From Paralithodes platypus (Eukaryota > Arthropoda > Malacostraca > Decapoda > Lithodidae), in the NCBI GenBank assembly GCA_032716605.1, contig CM064552.1, positions 3,051,644 to 3,115,643 of the forward strand: DNA of 64,000 nt. The letters run 5' to 3'. The notes below the pieces were generated by a model. That model did not search any database. It was not told the origin of the DNA and saw nothing but the letters and a program-made list of their open reading frames with translations. Shown here piece by piece: positions 1-10,477 of the stretch. The stretch's first letter is position 1. Each line of letters starts with the position of its first letter. Made by a program: the position numbers and the translations under genes.

Positions 1-491
1 TCAACCCTTCCTGCCTGGGCAGCATTTTAAAATGCTGCAACTTGAGTAGGGCCGGTGCCCGAGCAGCATTTTAAAATCTGTATGCTTGAAAGCGTGCTAA
101 GCATTCTTTGAAAGCTGCGCGGAAAAACATTTGTTGACAAGGTTGATCGTAGCACCACCAAGCCTCAACTACATCGCTTATCAGTTCGTACCTGTCCGCC
201 ATTGCTAGTTATATCAAAAATATGTCTTCCAAAGTGTCCGATATGGCAAAATACGCGGCAAAACTCTCTCTCCACGGAAATTGTCATCACACCTGAACCA
301 GTTGACCTAGAGAGCTCTACTCAACGCCAGTCTACAGATACAAGTAAGGGCTACATTTTGAGATTTGTTTGAATTATGTAGCTATTAAATTAACAAAAGT
401 ATATCTATGTTTACATATAACGTTTTTTGGCCAGATCGCCCGGGTAAGACTATCAACATTTAGAAATGCTGCCCGTGCAAGAAGGGCTAAT
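1..491. mobile_element. TTAA-type MITE, copy A (degenerate or cut by window edge)
   Basis: Non-coding element. The left end reads CCCTTCCTGCCTGGGCAGC after TCAA, and the right end GCTGCCCGTGCAAGAAGGG before CTAA, so the ends are inverted repeats and the flanks look like a decayed TTAA duplication. It shares its interior with the copy at 51084-51555: the segment with CAACGCCAGTCTACAGAT and the segment GGCCAGATCGCCCGG. The family resembles piggyBac-type MITEs. No transposase is present. Confidence 0.6.
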
Positions 492-811
492 GTGACCCAA
501 TTCACTCTTAATAGAATACTTGCTACCAATAAATAATTAAAAAACTACTGACCTACTCACGTGTAGATCATAGTCTTTAATATACTATATGTCGGCAAGT
601 TCTTGAAGTCAATGGGCCGCCTGGTCCGCCCTTGAGGATTCCCCATTGCAAATACAGTACTAAGGCAGGGCTGTGGCGGGCCTATCTTCACGTCCGAGTC
701 TGCCCTTGGACACCAACAACAAGGAAGCTCCAGTCTGGATCACAGCTGCCTCGTAGATCTGAAAAAATTACATAATTAAGACTCGCCAATTGATAACCCT
801 GTAGTGGTTAT
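492..811. other. No gene recognised
   Basis: AT-rich then mixed sequence with no convincing coding region, repeat boundary or RNA gene visible to me. Confidence 0.5.
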
Positions 812-1045
812 TAAAATGTAAAACTTGCAAAACAAACAAACCAAAATGGGAACAGCACAATATAAAGACAAAAGAACTTATCAAATCAATGAGGAAATTA
901 TAATGTAAAACTTGCAAAATAAACAAACCAAACCTTGTATGAACACAGTTAAAAGACAAAACAACTAATCAAAATCGCTATGTGGAAACAACGCTTAAGA
1001 AAAATAATAATTTTTATATAAAAGAACACAATCCACCATCAACTT
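812..1045 (-). repeat. Two adjacent copies of repeat G (retroposon-like)
   Basis: Two partial minus-strand copies (about 812-890 and 897-1045), each ending at the same 3' terminus, GCAAGTTTTACATT on the element strand. The second extends through TTTCCACATAGCGATTTTGAT. Other copies are near 5767-5925, 17497-17535, 22255-22440, 33255-33470, 35256-35365 and 37346-37440. The constant 3' end, variable 5' truncation and TA/TTA-rich tails suggest a LINE- or SINE-type retroposon. No coding capacity is seen. Confidence 0.6.
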
Positions 1046-1132
1046 GGCAAACTACGATTTTGACATACTGTATAATAACACAATACCACCGCATATGTAT
1101 ACAGTATCTCTATATGAGTAAGTGAATTTTTT

Positions 1133-1639
1133 AACAGGGCTGTTGAGTGCGGGTGCCCAACCCCGAAAGGGGTTGAAATAGGGGAGCTATCCCCCCGCCA
1201 AAGGCGGCTTTCTAGGGCCTTTCCTAGCTGATGCTGAGAGGATTGGGTTCTAGTCATGTGGTGATGGGCTGGTCTATCAGAGTGAGAACTGAGCGATCTC
1301 TGCCATACCCATAGCTTACTCTGACTGTTCCTTTTACTTATATATTTTCTAGATCTCAAGTGACGGCGTCTCTTCCATGGATTGACCTCCCAATCTACCA
1401 AGATTGGAAGCCAAAGCGTCACATTTTTCCTTTGCCCCTCAACTTTCTCTTCATAATTGCTGAGGGGCACAGGGCCCTGGGTGAGGCTTTGGTGTCCCGG
1501 GCATTTCCGCACCCTCCTCAGCTCCCCGCCATGGAGTGGCTTCGGTCACCCAGGCTCGGTTGTGGCCTTGGCCTTGCTCGGGGCCTTGGGGCTGTTTGGC
1601 CAGGCAGCTTGGGGAACAACAACAACAGGGCTGTTGAGT
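1133..1639 (+). mobile_element. SINE H, long copy H1 with 16-bp target duplication
   Basis: Flanked by an exact duplication of aacagggctgttgagt (1133-1148 and 1624-1639). The body runs from GGGTGCCCAACCCCGAAAGG to GGCAGCTTGGGGAACAAC and an (AAC)n tail. It is non-coding; apparent open frames in it are chance. The last ~60 bases match the 3' end of LINE L (for example 38100-38175), which implies that LINE L machinery moved it. I see no convincing tRNA or 5S promoter in the 5' part. Confidence 0.85.
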
Positions 1640-1674
1640 CAGTGAAAAATATTTTGACCCAGACTGATGCAGTT

Positions 1675-2105
1675 TTAACCCTTGTCTAGCGGGGTGTTTT
1701 GGGCTCATTTGGGCATATTCAGGCCCTCCTGCATGATAAATCAAGCATCTGCATGAAACAAAAATTTATTTAGCAAAAAACTAGGCACTAAAAGCTTCAA
1801 AATGAGACCAGAACGAGCTACGAAGCACTCGTGGTTCTCTTGCAGTGGTGCCACGAACATGGAAGTTTAGCATATATCGGTATATTTTTCCCAGCTATGC
1901 TCACTACTGGCTACACTGCCGGCCTCTCGAGAACACAGGGAACATGAGTTAATGGGCGGCGGTAAGCCCTGGGAGTCGGCTGTCTGGCCCGCTGCTCTCC
2001 CGGCCATTTGCACTCTATTTTAACCCTTTAAAAGCCTTAATAATGCTCCTAACTTGCTGCAAATTGGTGCACGACTTGAGTCGAGCGCCGCTCTTTAAGG
2101 GTTAA
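1675..2105. mobile_element. TTAA-type MITE D
   Basis: TTAA at both ends (1675-1678, 2102-2105). The inverted termini are CCCTTGTCTAGCGGGG and, on the opposite strand, CCCTTAAAGAGCGGCG. It shares internal blocks with copy C at 3036-3453 (ATTCAGGC.CTCCTG.ATGATAAATCAAG and AGCTTCAAAATGA.ACCAGAACG). No ORF. Confidence 0.75.
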
Positions 2106-2274
2106 ACACCGTACACTCCCTTGATTGACAGGGCTAGGGCGTTTCCTTCTTACAGGTATTATACTGGACATTTGTCATGAACTCGCTAGACCAACCTACC
2201 CATCCTCTTGCCGTCTACCAATGGCACAGTGTAGGATCGAACTGCAAACCCTTCGATCAGCTGTCAGACACGCT

Positions 2275-2707
2275 AACAGCCCGTGTGGTGATGGGCTGGT
2301 CTATCAGAGTGAGAACTGAGCGATCTCTGCCATACCCATAGCTTACTCTGACTGTTCATTTTACTTATATATTTTCTAGATCTCAAGTGATGGCGTCTCT
2401 TCCGTGGATTGACCTCCCAGTCTACCAAGATTGGAAGCCAAAGCGTCCCATTTTCCCTTTGCCCCTCAACTTTCTCTTCATAATTGCCGAGGGGCACAGA
2501 GCCCTGGGTGGGGCTTTGGTTTCCCGGGCGTTTCTGCACCCTCCTCAGCTCCCCGCCGTGGTGTGGCTTTGGTCACCCAGGCTTTATTGCGGTCGGCGGG
2601 GAGGGTTCTGTGGGGGAGCTCGGTTATGGCCTTGGCCTTGCTCGGGGCCTTGGGGCTGTTCGGCCAGGCAACTTGGGGAACAACAACAACAACAACAACA
2701 GCCCGTG
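2275..2707 (+). mobile_element. SINE H, short copy H2 with 11-bp target duplication
   Basis: An exact duplication of aacagcccgtg (2275-2285 and 2697-2707) flanks a copy that begins at GTGATGGGCTGGTCTATCAG, internal to the long form. It ends in the LINE L-like tail CCAGGCAACTTGGGGAACAAC plus (AAC)n. Copy H5 starts at the same internal position, so this may be a short subfamily rather than random truncation. Confidence 0.85.
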
Positions 2708-3035
2708 ACTCCAGAAATTTAACAAGTACGACTCAGACCCACCCAAAAACCATGTCCGCTCCAAATGTTCGGACTCCAGAAGGGGCCAGGGAGATTTGAG
2801 CTCCGTCTCCGAGAGGGTAGCGGGGTAGGGGACCAACAGGCCACGGGCTTGCACCCCCGGGCCAATACCCCCCCCGTCCGCAGCCTCCCTTGCAGTGCCA
2901 GCCAATCGGTCCATCTCGCCAGCACCTAGAAGGAATAGTAGTACTGTACAGTCTTTGAGTTATAGAGGTTAGTGGTCAGTTATTTTAACCTAATTATAAT
3001 AAATAGACCATAGTGACCATATAGTAATAATCTAT

Positions 3036-3453
3036 TTAACACTTTCGCTGCGGCTATTTTTTGGCTATTTAGGGCATATTCAGGCGCTCCTGAATGATAA
3101 ATCAAGGATCTGCATTAAATGAAGTGTATTCTGCCGAAAACTAGGCGAGAATAGCTTCAAAATGACACCAGAACGGGCCCCGTACGTGGTCTGGTTCACC
3201 CGCAGTGGTACCAGTGAAACACGGGAAACCCGCTATTATGTAACACTCGCTCGCTTGGCTACACTGCTAGGAGACCCGCGCGAGACACAGTCAACCTCAG
3301 TGAGCCGCTCGGTGCTCTGAGGGTCGGAGGTGGGCCCCTCACGCTGCCGCCCACTGACACTCGATTTTTACGGTTTTTACAGGCTTTTATAGCCTGGAAA
3401 TTGCTGTAACTTGCCAAAACATTCCAGAACGTCACCCGCAGCGAATGGGTTAA
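3036..3453. mobile_element. TTAA-type MITE C
   Basis: TTAA at 3036-3039 and 3450-3453. Termini are CACTTTCGCTGCGG and (reverse) CCCATTCGCTGCGG. Same family as D at 1675-2105 but more diverged. Non-coding. Confidence 0.75.
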
Positions 3454-3483
3454 GGGGAGATGGATAGTTTTTCTAGATCCCCT

Positions 3484-3954
3484 TCTCCCTCATGTTTAGC
3501 CCCATTAGTTTTCAGATTTTAAGATGTTTGTCGAGCGTGCAATACTGGTGGATATACAACTTCCTCGTAAACCGGAAACAATCAGTAGCAGTAAACCAAG
3601 TCACGTCGGAGCCTTCGGATGTCAAAAGCTCAGTTCCCCAAGGAACAGTGTTAGCGCCCCTTCTTTTCCTCATTCTAATTTACGACATAGATGCCAACAC
3701 AAGACACAGTACGGTGTCTTCTTTTCCCGATGACACAAAACTAAGCAAAATAGTAAACACACAAGAGGACACTGGCCAGCTGCAAGAAGACATAAATGTA
3801 GTGTTCCAGTGGACCAGGGAAAACAACATGCAATACAATGAAGAAAAATTCCAATTACAGTAATAAGATATGGAGATAATAATGTTGTTAAAGAGAATAC
3901 GAACTACGTAACAGAATCTAACCACATAATAGAAAGGAAAGACAGTGTGAAAGA
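3484..3954 (+). pseudogene. LINE R1 reverse transcriptase fragment, part 1
   Basis: A 5'-truncated non-LTR reverse transcriptase. Visible RT landmarks are SSVPQGTVLAPLLFLI (PQG motif of the palm) and FPDDTKLSK, where the usual FADD catalytic box has Ala changed to Pro. Sequence around 3850-3860 also has a frame break. Downstream it stops at a 2.5-kb insertion (3955-6457) and resumes at 6458 with KDLGVLMSENIG, a motif that follows the palm in CR1/L2-type elements. Dead copy. Confidence 0.8.
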
Positions 3955-4128
3955 GGTGAATGGACGACTCGGCCCATGGGACAACTCGGCTCGGACAGCT
4001 CGGCCCACTTTTGGACAACTCGGCCACGACGGTGAGACAGCTCGGCCCATTATTTGAGACAGCTCGGCCCCATGTTATCTTATGGGGCAATTTGACGAGA
4101 CCAGCCGACCATGCCAAGACCACTTTTG

Positions 4129-4613
4129 TTAACCCCTCTTTGGCGGCACCCGGCTATAGTCGGACAAGAGAACCCCAACCTAAAGAGCGGGGCCCGGCTA
4201 TAGTCGCATGCAATTTTGAGCACGTAATGTGCTCTGAGAGAGAGCCGAGCGGTGGGAGGAGCATAGGTTCCCTCTGACCGGTCGGCACGGCTCCCGCGCG
4301 ACAACTGAGGCCCCCTCCACACTCATCCTTACTCATTACCTCGCTAGACAGGGAATTATGTCATGAAATTACCGTATTTTAGCGATTTTGCCCTTCGGTT
4401 GCACGATCGTTGAAAGAGAACGCGTGGTCGTAGAAGGATGGTTCTGGTGTCATTGGAAAGCTCAATTATCGCCCTTTCAGGGATACATAATTGTATTACG
4501 CTCTGGCTCTTGTTTATGCATGAAAAAGAGCACGGAAATAAGCTCGTTTAGGGTAAAACCCCCCGCTTGGCAGGTAGTAGAAGTTACCGCCTAGGCCGCT
4601 CGAAAGGTGTTAA
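4129..4613. mobile_element. TTAA-type MITE W1, nested in V
   Basis: TTAA at both ends (4129-4132 and 4610-4613). Termini are CCCCTCTTTGGCGGC and (reverse) CACCTTTCGAGCGGC. The interior has a block also present at 48259-48744 (opposite strand) and near 22800-22985, centred on GGCTCTTGTTTATGCATG. The 68-codon frame at 4388 is part of this repeat and is not considered a gene. Confidence 0.7.
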
Positions 4614-4959
4614 TATAGCCGTGAATTGTATAATTATGTCATAGTTGGTCACAATTATATCCTACTTATCAGCACACAAGTATATGAATTATGAACATAC
4701 AGTATTATAATTATAATACCGGTACATGCATATTAATTAAATCGTGTTTGCGGTTGCTGGTTCTTTCCAATAATATTGTCCAGAGGTAAATTATGCATTG
4801 TCAATAAATTTGGTGCCTTATATACCCAACGTGCAAAGGAAGCCATTCAGTTTTGTACTGGAGACAATGAAGCAGATGCTCGTTGAAATAACCGTGAATG
4901 AAGCAATAATTAAATTTCTCTCGTCGTCACTCTTTAGGGGAATTAACACAAAAATGTAC

Positions 4960-5766
4960 ATATATATATATGTATAGTAAAACAACTTATAATTGTTTTT
5001 ATTCCCAGCTAATAAGATTGTGTAAAATTTGTACCAGAGTTGAAGACTTTTGGGATAGAGCTAGGTTACTATACAGACTCTTAGTAGAGAGGTTTTGTTG
5101 CAAGTAAATTATTGCATGAATTTAATCTTTTTAAGGTCAATTATTGTGACTGTATTTTAAAATTTGATATCAAAATTTTAATCAAGCATTATTAACTTGA
5201 AGTTTCTATTATAACCTCTGATTACTTTTTGTCTGTAGGCTATGTATTAATATTTAACTTTTTCTATTGTTATTATTATTATTCTTTATAATTAATTGTT
5301 CTTGTTAAAAAGAGTACTCTTTTGTTTAAATCTATTGTGCCTTCTTCATATTTTCAAATATTGTTATTTATTATACTGTATCTATTCATTGTCGATAGGA
5401 TCAATTGCTTGCTTTTGCGATTTCCTTAGTTTATTTTACAATAAATGTAGGTTATTAGTAGGGTAGTAATTGTTAGGGGTCACTTGAAGCATACTATGCT
5501 TACAGGTACGGTACCTACCCAATAGCACTATCGTTAGCGAGTGATATTTGTATTTTGTACTATTTTTAATATCTTGTCAAGTTGCAAATTTGATTTTAAT
5601 AGAACATTTTGACATTTAATATAGTTTCTTTATGCATGCAGAGTTTAGTAAAATTTACCAGAACGTCCCCGACTTCCCAAATTGACTAATTCCTTGAACG
5701 TGACGACAGTGCATTGTTATATATGCGATCAGTTTACTTGGGAAACAAATTGACTTGCGCATGTAG
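4960..5766. other. AT-rich interior of element V
   Basis: No ORF or transposase recognisable. The part at about 5060-5330 recurs inverted and diverged at about 31865-32160 (shared block AATTTGATATCAAAATTTTAATCAAGC-like), so this DNA is itself repeated. Confidence 0.5.
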
Positions 5767-5921
5767 TTGTGTACACAGTACACCCTATGTGGTGGATTGT
5801 GTTCTTTTATTTCAAAATTTTATTTTATTAAGCGTTGTTTCCACATAGCGATTTTGATCAGTTTTTTGCATTTATCTTGTATCGTCCCAGTTTTAGTTTG
5901 TTTATTTTGCAAGTTTTACAT

Positions 5922-5972
<51 letters not shown>
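5767..5972 (+). repeat. Repeat G copy followed by (AT)n microsatellite
   Basis: A long plus-strand copy of repeat G (GTTTCCACATAGCGATTTTGAT through GCAAGTTTTACATTATAAA). Its tail passes directly into (TA)n at about 5926-5972. A simple-repeat tail at a constant 3' end supports the retroposon reading. Confidence 0.65.
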
Positions 5973-5973
<1 letters not shown>

Positions 5974-5976
<3 letters not shown>

Positions 5977-6304
5977 TAGGGTCCCGCATAAAACGTGTTC
6001 GCATAAAACGAGTCTCGATTAAAACGACCGACCTAAAATATTAATATTTAATTTTCGATCAGAACGAATGTGATCACATAAAACGAGTCCGCCGCCAAAG
6101 TGGGGCAAATCCGAGGAGTTTTCATATAGAGCGCCGAAATATCGTACAAAACGTACGAAATATCGTTCGCTTTGTACGAAAATTTTCGCTTACAGTGAAC
6201 ATTGACGATATTGCGCCACCAAAATGCTGTGTTCACATAAAACGAAATCGTATAAAACGCCCTCGTTTATCGACCATAAACTCGTTTTATGTGAGACCCT
6301 ACTG
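5974..6304. mobile_element. pogo/mariner-like MITE (TA duplication)
   Basis: 331 bp flanked by TA. Inverted termini are CAGTAGGGTCCCGCATAAAA and (reverse) CAGTAGGGTCTCACATAAAA. The interior repeats the motif CATAAAACG. Non-autonomous. Confidence 0.75.
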
Positions 6305-6457
6305 TATATATTTACAAAATACATCATATTTTAAAATACCACGCACCAATCGTCTGAGATCATATAGTGGGCAGAGCTGTCTCAAAGCAGATGGGCCGAG
6401 TTGTCTCGTAATTAACACGAGGCCGAGCTGTCCCGTGGGCCGAGTAGTCTAGCATTC

Positions 6458-7190
6458 TGTGAAAGACCTTGGTGTGTTAATGTCTGAAAATATTGGTTTC
6501 AAAGAACATAACCAGGTCAAAGTTGCGGCTGCGAAACGTCTAACGGGTTGGATTCTGCGTACATTTATAACACGCAGTAAATTACCTATGATAACGCTCT
6601 ACAAATCTCTAGTGCTACCGCGGCTTGAATACTGTAGCGTATTAACATCCCCATACAAGGCATGTGAAATAAATTACTTAGCGAGTGTACAAAAGAATTT
6701 CACTTCGTATTGGCCTATAAGTTCGGTAAAACAGCTACACTATTGGGAGCGTTTAAAAACACTGAAACTCTACTCATTGGACTCCGATGATTGGAGCGTA
6801 GAAGAGAACGTTACCTAATAATATACACATGGAAAATCGCAGAGGTTTAGTGCCAAACATACATACCCTGATAGCCATGAAATTCAGTAATAGGAGAGGC
6901 TGGGAATGCGATATCACCCGGACGAATAACAGGGGTGCTATGGGCTCTCTGCGAGAGGGCTGGTTATCACACAGAGGCTCATGTCTCTTCAACAAACTCC
7001 TGCGGCAAGAAAGACATGAGGTGCGTCTCGTACTCTCGTTAGACAACTTCAAGAGAGCGGCCTCGATGTCAAACTGCAAAAAGTGCCAGACGAGCCCATC
7101 TTCGCAGGGGAGCGTGCTGCCCCTTCGAACAGTCTGCTGCATCTAATCACCACCCAGAACGAGGGGCGGCACGCTCCTTGGTGCTACTAG
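6458..7190 (+). pseudogene. LINE R1 C-terminal fragment, part 2
   Basis: Continues the RT of part 1 after element V: KDLGVLMSENIG, GWILRTF, YKSLVLPRLEYC and YWERLKTLKLYSL are conserved thumb and post-palm signatures of CR1/L2-like elements. The frame then shifts near 6780-6830, and a region that looks like the C-terminal tail continues to about 7190 with premature stops. Non-functional. Confidence 0.75.
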
Positions 7191-8164
7191 CAGTGGCGAA
7201 CTAAACAAAAGTAACAAAAGTAGGCCTAACTTCCTAAGTAGGTAAGTAATATGATCTTATTTGTCAACTTTGTCATGGATGATGGGTGGAGATAGAGTAG
7301 ACCATAGCCGCGACGCCATCTAGACCTAGGCCTAGGAAGTTAAATATATTTTTTGTTAGGCCTAGGCTATTTTATCTAGCCTAGGCTACCTTAGGCCTAA
7401 TAGATTTCTAACAGTAGGCTAAACCGCTAATAACACCAATGACCAATAGCATTGCAATGAAGTATATATGGTAAACCTGACTTTTTGGACCGACAGCGAT
7501 TTCAGTAAGTTTTAGTTTGTATTTTTTAATTTTTCCTTCAGATATAGTGTTGTTTTATACTGAAGAGGAGCTGAAATGAGTATTTACCCATTATCCAACA
7601 ATCTAAAAACACGCCCCCCACTATTGGGGGGGCTATGAAGTTCAGGGAAAATGAGGGGTTAAAAGCGTAAAAATACAATAATATAGCGTTTTGCATCAAA
7701 ACTTGGCTCGGGTTTTCCCAAATTGCAAACCCATAAAACCCAGTTTTGTGAATACCCGAGCCAACTTTTGACGAAAGCTGGCTCGGATTTCACGGGGTGG
7801 AGTGGGTAGCCTAATATCTTATGTTATAAAAATAGTCAACTTTGGGAAGACATTAGCCTAACCTGACAACCTTACCTAACCTAACCTAGTATATGGGTGG
7901 GGGCTGCCGCCCCCACACCCCCGCTTGTTTGGTACTGGCTGAAAAACTTATTGTTTTACAGTAGGCTATACTGTATTTTAGCGCGTGTTTTTCCTTTTTT
8001 CTCCCTTATAACACATTTCAGCTCTTAATGACATATATATATAGCAATGATGTATATGCTCTACCGGACCTATTAGGCATAAAAAGATCGATGGGCTAAC
8101 TGTCGGTCCAAAACATCAGTATAACCGTATATAATTTCAATTAGGCTATCTAGAGATCCTACAC
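7191..8164. other. Repeat U and TAGGCCTA-rich DNA, no gene
   Basis: Holds a copy of repeat U (about 7475-7690), which recurs inverted at about 54455-54650 through GAGCTGAAATGAGTATTTACCC and CATTATCCAACAATC. It also has TAGGCCTA-rich sequence (7200-7480) and a short arthropod telomere-like run with CTAACC units near 7858-7888. No coding region seen. Confidence 0.5.
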
Positions 8165-8232
8165 ATTGAAATATTTGTCTTGATAGCGTAATGCATAGGC
8201 CTAAGTGCGCAGAATTTCGATGTGAGTGTCCT
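8165..8232 (+). repeat. tRNA-derived SINE T, 5' half (split copy)
   Basis: TTGATAGCGTAATGCATAGG is box A-like, followed by a tRNA-like arm ending GTGAGTGTCCT. The missing second half with box B (GGTTCGAGTCC) is at 9899, so LINE DD plus a TIR element split the SINE. An unsplit relative is at 39700-39850. Confidence 0.6.
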
Positions 8233-8236
8233 ATTA

Positions 8237-9131
8237 TTAGCCTATTACACTTACACTTAGTTATACTTGGTTGTATTCCGTCCGTTAGTGACACAGTTGA
8301 GCTGGGGCTCCACTGCGACCAGGCAGCTCCCTTTCTTCCACTCTCCATTCCAGAAGTCGGTTGGAGTTGGTGCTGGGGTATCCTGGTGTTGGTGGCCGGT
8401 CCGGTATTTTGGCCAGCCACATGTCCAAGTGTTTCTTGAAGGTGTCTGGAGACACCCCGGTCATGTTCCTGAGAGGGGCTGGTATACAGTTGAACAGTCT
8501 GGTTCCATTGTATGTAAAGCTGTGATGGATCAGGGATTTGATTTTTTGTGTTGATCCCGGCGTAGTCCTCACATAGCACAGCCTCCCTCGCCTTTGGTAC
8601 CTTTTTTTCCAAAATCTTCCAGACGTAGATGATGATGTATCTCTCCCTACGTCTTTGAAGTGAGTACAGCTGCAGCTCCTTGAGTCTCTCCCAGTAGTTA
8701 AAGTGTTGAAACCCATGGATTTTACTGGTGAATGTCCTCTGGGTGGCTTCAATTTCTGTTATTTCTCCTACTTTTTGGGTAGACCAGAGCTGAGAGCAGT
8801 ACTCCAGTCGTGGTAGGACCAGTGACTTCCACAGTGTTAACATACACCTCTCATTTCTTGTGTGGAAGGTTCTCAGGATCCAGCCTGCTATTTGTTTTGC
8901 TGTTGTTGTGGCTTTGGTGATATGCTGGGAAAAAGTGGCGTCACTGCTCATATATACTCCCAAGTCCTTCACTGTGTCCTTGGCGGTAATTTCTTGCTGT
9001 CCACTTTTGTAGTTGGTGGCGTTTTGTAATGCTCTCTTGTTCCCGTACCTTAGAAGCTCGAACTTGTCTCCGTTTAGGGCCATGTTGTTTTCTTCTGCCC
9101 ACTTCAGGATTTTGTCCAAGTCTTGTTGTAG
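8237..9131 (-). pseudogene. L2-like LINE DD, 3' part of reverse transcriptase
   Basis: The minus-strand frame encodes the end of an RT: LQQDLDKILKWAEENNMALN, KDLGVYMSSDATF, GWILRTFHTR, WKSLVLPRLEYCSQLWS and FNYWERLKELQLYSLQRRRE. A frameshift near 8570-8580 moves the C-terminus (YNGTRLFNCIPAPLRNMTG, FKKHLDMWLAKIPDRP) into another frame that ends at 8285. The palm with FADD is missing because the copy is 5'-truncated. Same broad group as R1. Inserted in SINE T. Confidence 0.8.
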
Positions 9132-9153
9132 TATTATTATTATTATTATTATT

Positions 9154-9863
9154 GGTACGATTTTAGTTACTGGACACCTACTTGACAGGTACCACCGAGG
9201 ATATAATACATATTTTTTTTCGGTTTCCACGCATCCAATTCCAACACCAAGCTACACCTTTTTCTGGTCCGGTAATAGGCTAGTATTGAAAACAATATAA
9301 TAACTTTTTAAATGTGGTTTTCGACGAGAATAAAACGGCGCGTTTGGGCCGAAAATTGGCGGCGGGGGGAGTCCGTCGTCGCTTCGGATCGTCGCAGTTT
9401 GTTTACCCAGGACGCTCGAGGTTACTACGGCCAGCTGTTTTACTTGCCCCCTGCTGGCCACATATATGACGATTATTATAATTCACGGGGGGGTGAGGGG
9501 GGGCAGAGCCCCCCTCAACCCTGTCCTGTATCCCACGGCCTATAACGCAAGTCTTTATAAAAAAATTGACCCAACAACTGGTTATATAAGCTTAGCCATT
9601 TGAAGTCGACCGCCAAGGCGGCGGGACCGGGAAGTCACTCCGAGCGTAAAGTAAACAAAGCGACGCTACTTCCACGAACGCAACCGAGTTGTCTTTATAT
9701 TTCGTCTCATATTAGGCCTATCATTATTAAAGTGTCCCCATTGCTTTTTTAGTACACCAGAAAAGGGTGCAGCTTGGTGTTGGATGCGTGGAAACCGAAA
9801 AATAATATGTATTAAATCGTTGGCGGTACCTGTCAATAGGTGTCCAGTAACTAAAATCGTACC
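9154..9863. mobile_element. Non-autonomous TIR element with ~110-bp inverted repeats
   Basis: The left end starts GGTACGATTTTAGTTACTGG, and the right end is its inverse. The arms match for roughly 110 bases, through TTTCGGTTTCCACGCATCCA and on to TTTTCTGGT. The flanks are TTATTATT on both sides, compatible with an 8-bp duplication but ambiguous because the target is an (ATT)n tract. The GC-rich core has no ORF with a recognisable domain. Superfamily not assigned. Confidence 0.75.
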
Positions 9864-9898
9864 TTATTATTAGCCTAGGCCTATTATTATTATTATAG

Positions 9899-9965
9899 GT
9901 TCGAGTCCTTGGAGTGCCACATCATCCACATGTATTTGTTGATTTCATTGAGTTTAGAGGTGAAG
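9899..9965 (+). repeat. tRNA-derived SINE T, 3' half (split copy)
   Basis: Begins with box B-like AGGTTCGAGTCCTTGGAGTG and the tail region CACATGTATTTGTTGATTTC. It continues the SINE interrupted at 8232. Confidence 0.55.
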
Positions 9966-10111
9966 TTGGTTGGTGGAAAAACCATAATAATTACTAATTT
10001 AATACTGTCCATCCAATAAGAATAGGCTATGATCGACAAGCAACATATGAAGGCTAGGCCTAAATTCAAGTTAGCCTAGAATAGTAGATATAGGCTAGCC
10101 TATATTTATTT

Positions 10112-10477
10112 AGAATTGCCCAGTTGTTGTTGTTGCTGTTCCCCAGGTGCCTGGCCGAACAGCCCCAAGGCCCCGAGCAAGACCAAGGCCATAACCGAGC
10201 GCCCCCACAGCTGAATCCACGGAAGAGACGCCGTCACTTGAGATTTAGAAAATATAAAAGTAAAAGGAACAGTCAGATTAAGCTATGAGTAGACCTAGGC
10301 CTATGGCAGAGATCGCTCAGTTCTCACTCTGATAGACCAGTCCATCACCACATGACTAGAACCCAATCCTCTCAGCATCAGCTAGGAAAGGCCCTAGAAA
10401 GCCGCCTTTGGCGGGGGCATAGGACTAGCACCCGTATTACATTGGGCACCCGCCTGAATCGCCAGAATTGCCCAGTT
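10112..10477 (-). mobile_element. SINE H copy H3 with 14-bp target duplication, internal deletion
   Basis: An exact duplication of agaattgcccagtt (10112-10125 and 10464-10477) flanks a minus-strand copy with an (AAC)n tail at its low-coordinate end. It lacks the middle block that carries CTTTGCCCCTCAACTTTCTC in other copies, so it is internally deleted. Confidence 0.85.

Larger units (their letters stand above)
3946..6466. mobile_element. TIR element V with 9-bp target duplication, inserted in LINE R1
   Basis: The 9-bp duplication tgtgaaaga (3946-3954 and 6458-6466) flanks the element and sits inside the LINE R1 reading frame, which is continuous across it. The ends are inverted: GACGACTCGGCCCATGGGAC at the left, and at the right the reverse complement of CGTGGGCCGAGTAGTC. 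The motif GACRRCTCGGCCC is iterated six times at the left (starts 3963, 3980, 3994, 4014, 4036, 4058) and four times in opposite orientation at the right (6369, 6393, 6421, 6437). A 9-bp duplication is typical of Mutator-like elements, and subterminal arrays are typical transposase-binding regions; family assignment is inference. No transposase ORF was found. MITE W1, a microsatellite and a pogo-like MITE lie inside it. Confidence 0.75.

Noticed and set aside
1360..1744. Several overlapping frames repeated at 2387, 11569 and 31453
   Set aside because: They are SINE H sequence with AAC-tail Asn/Gln runs, not genes.
4388..4594. Frame with WFWCHWK, conserved with a frame at 48182-48664
   Set aside because: Both lie in MITE W copies, and the DNA itself is conserved. 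The frames have different extents and no further support.
3955..6457. Search for a transposase inside element V
   Set aside because: The frames present are short and belong to nested MITEs or AT-rich DNA. No catalytic motif was seen.
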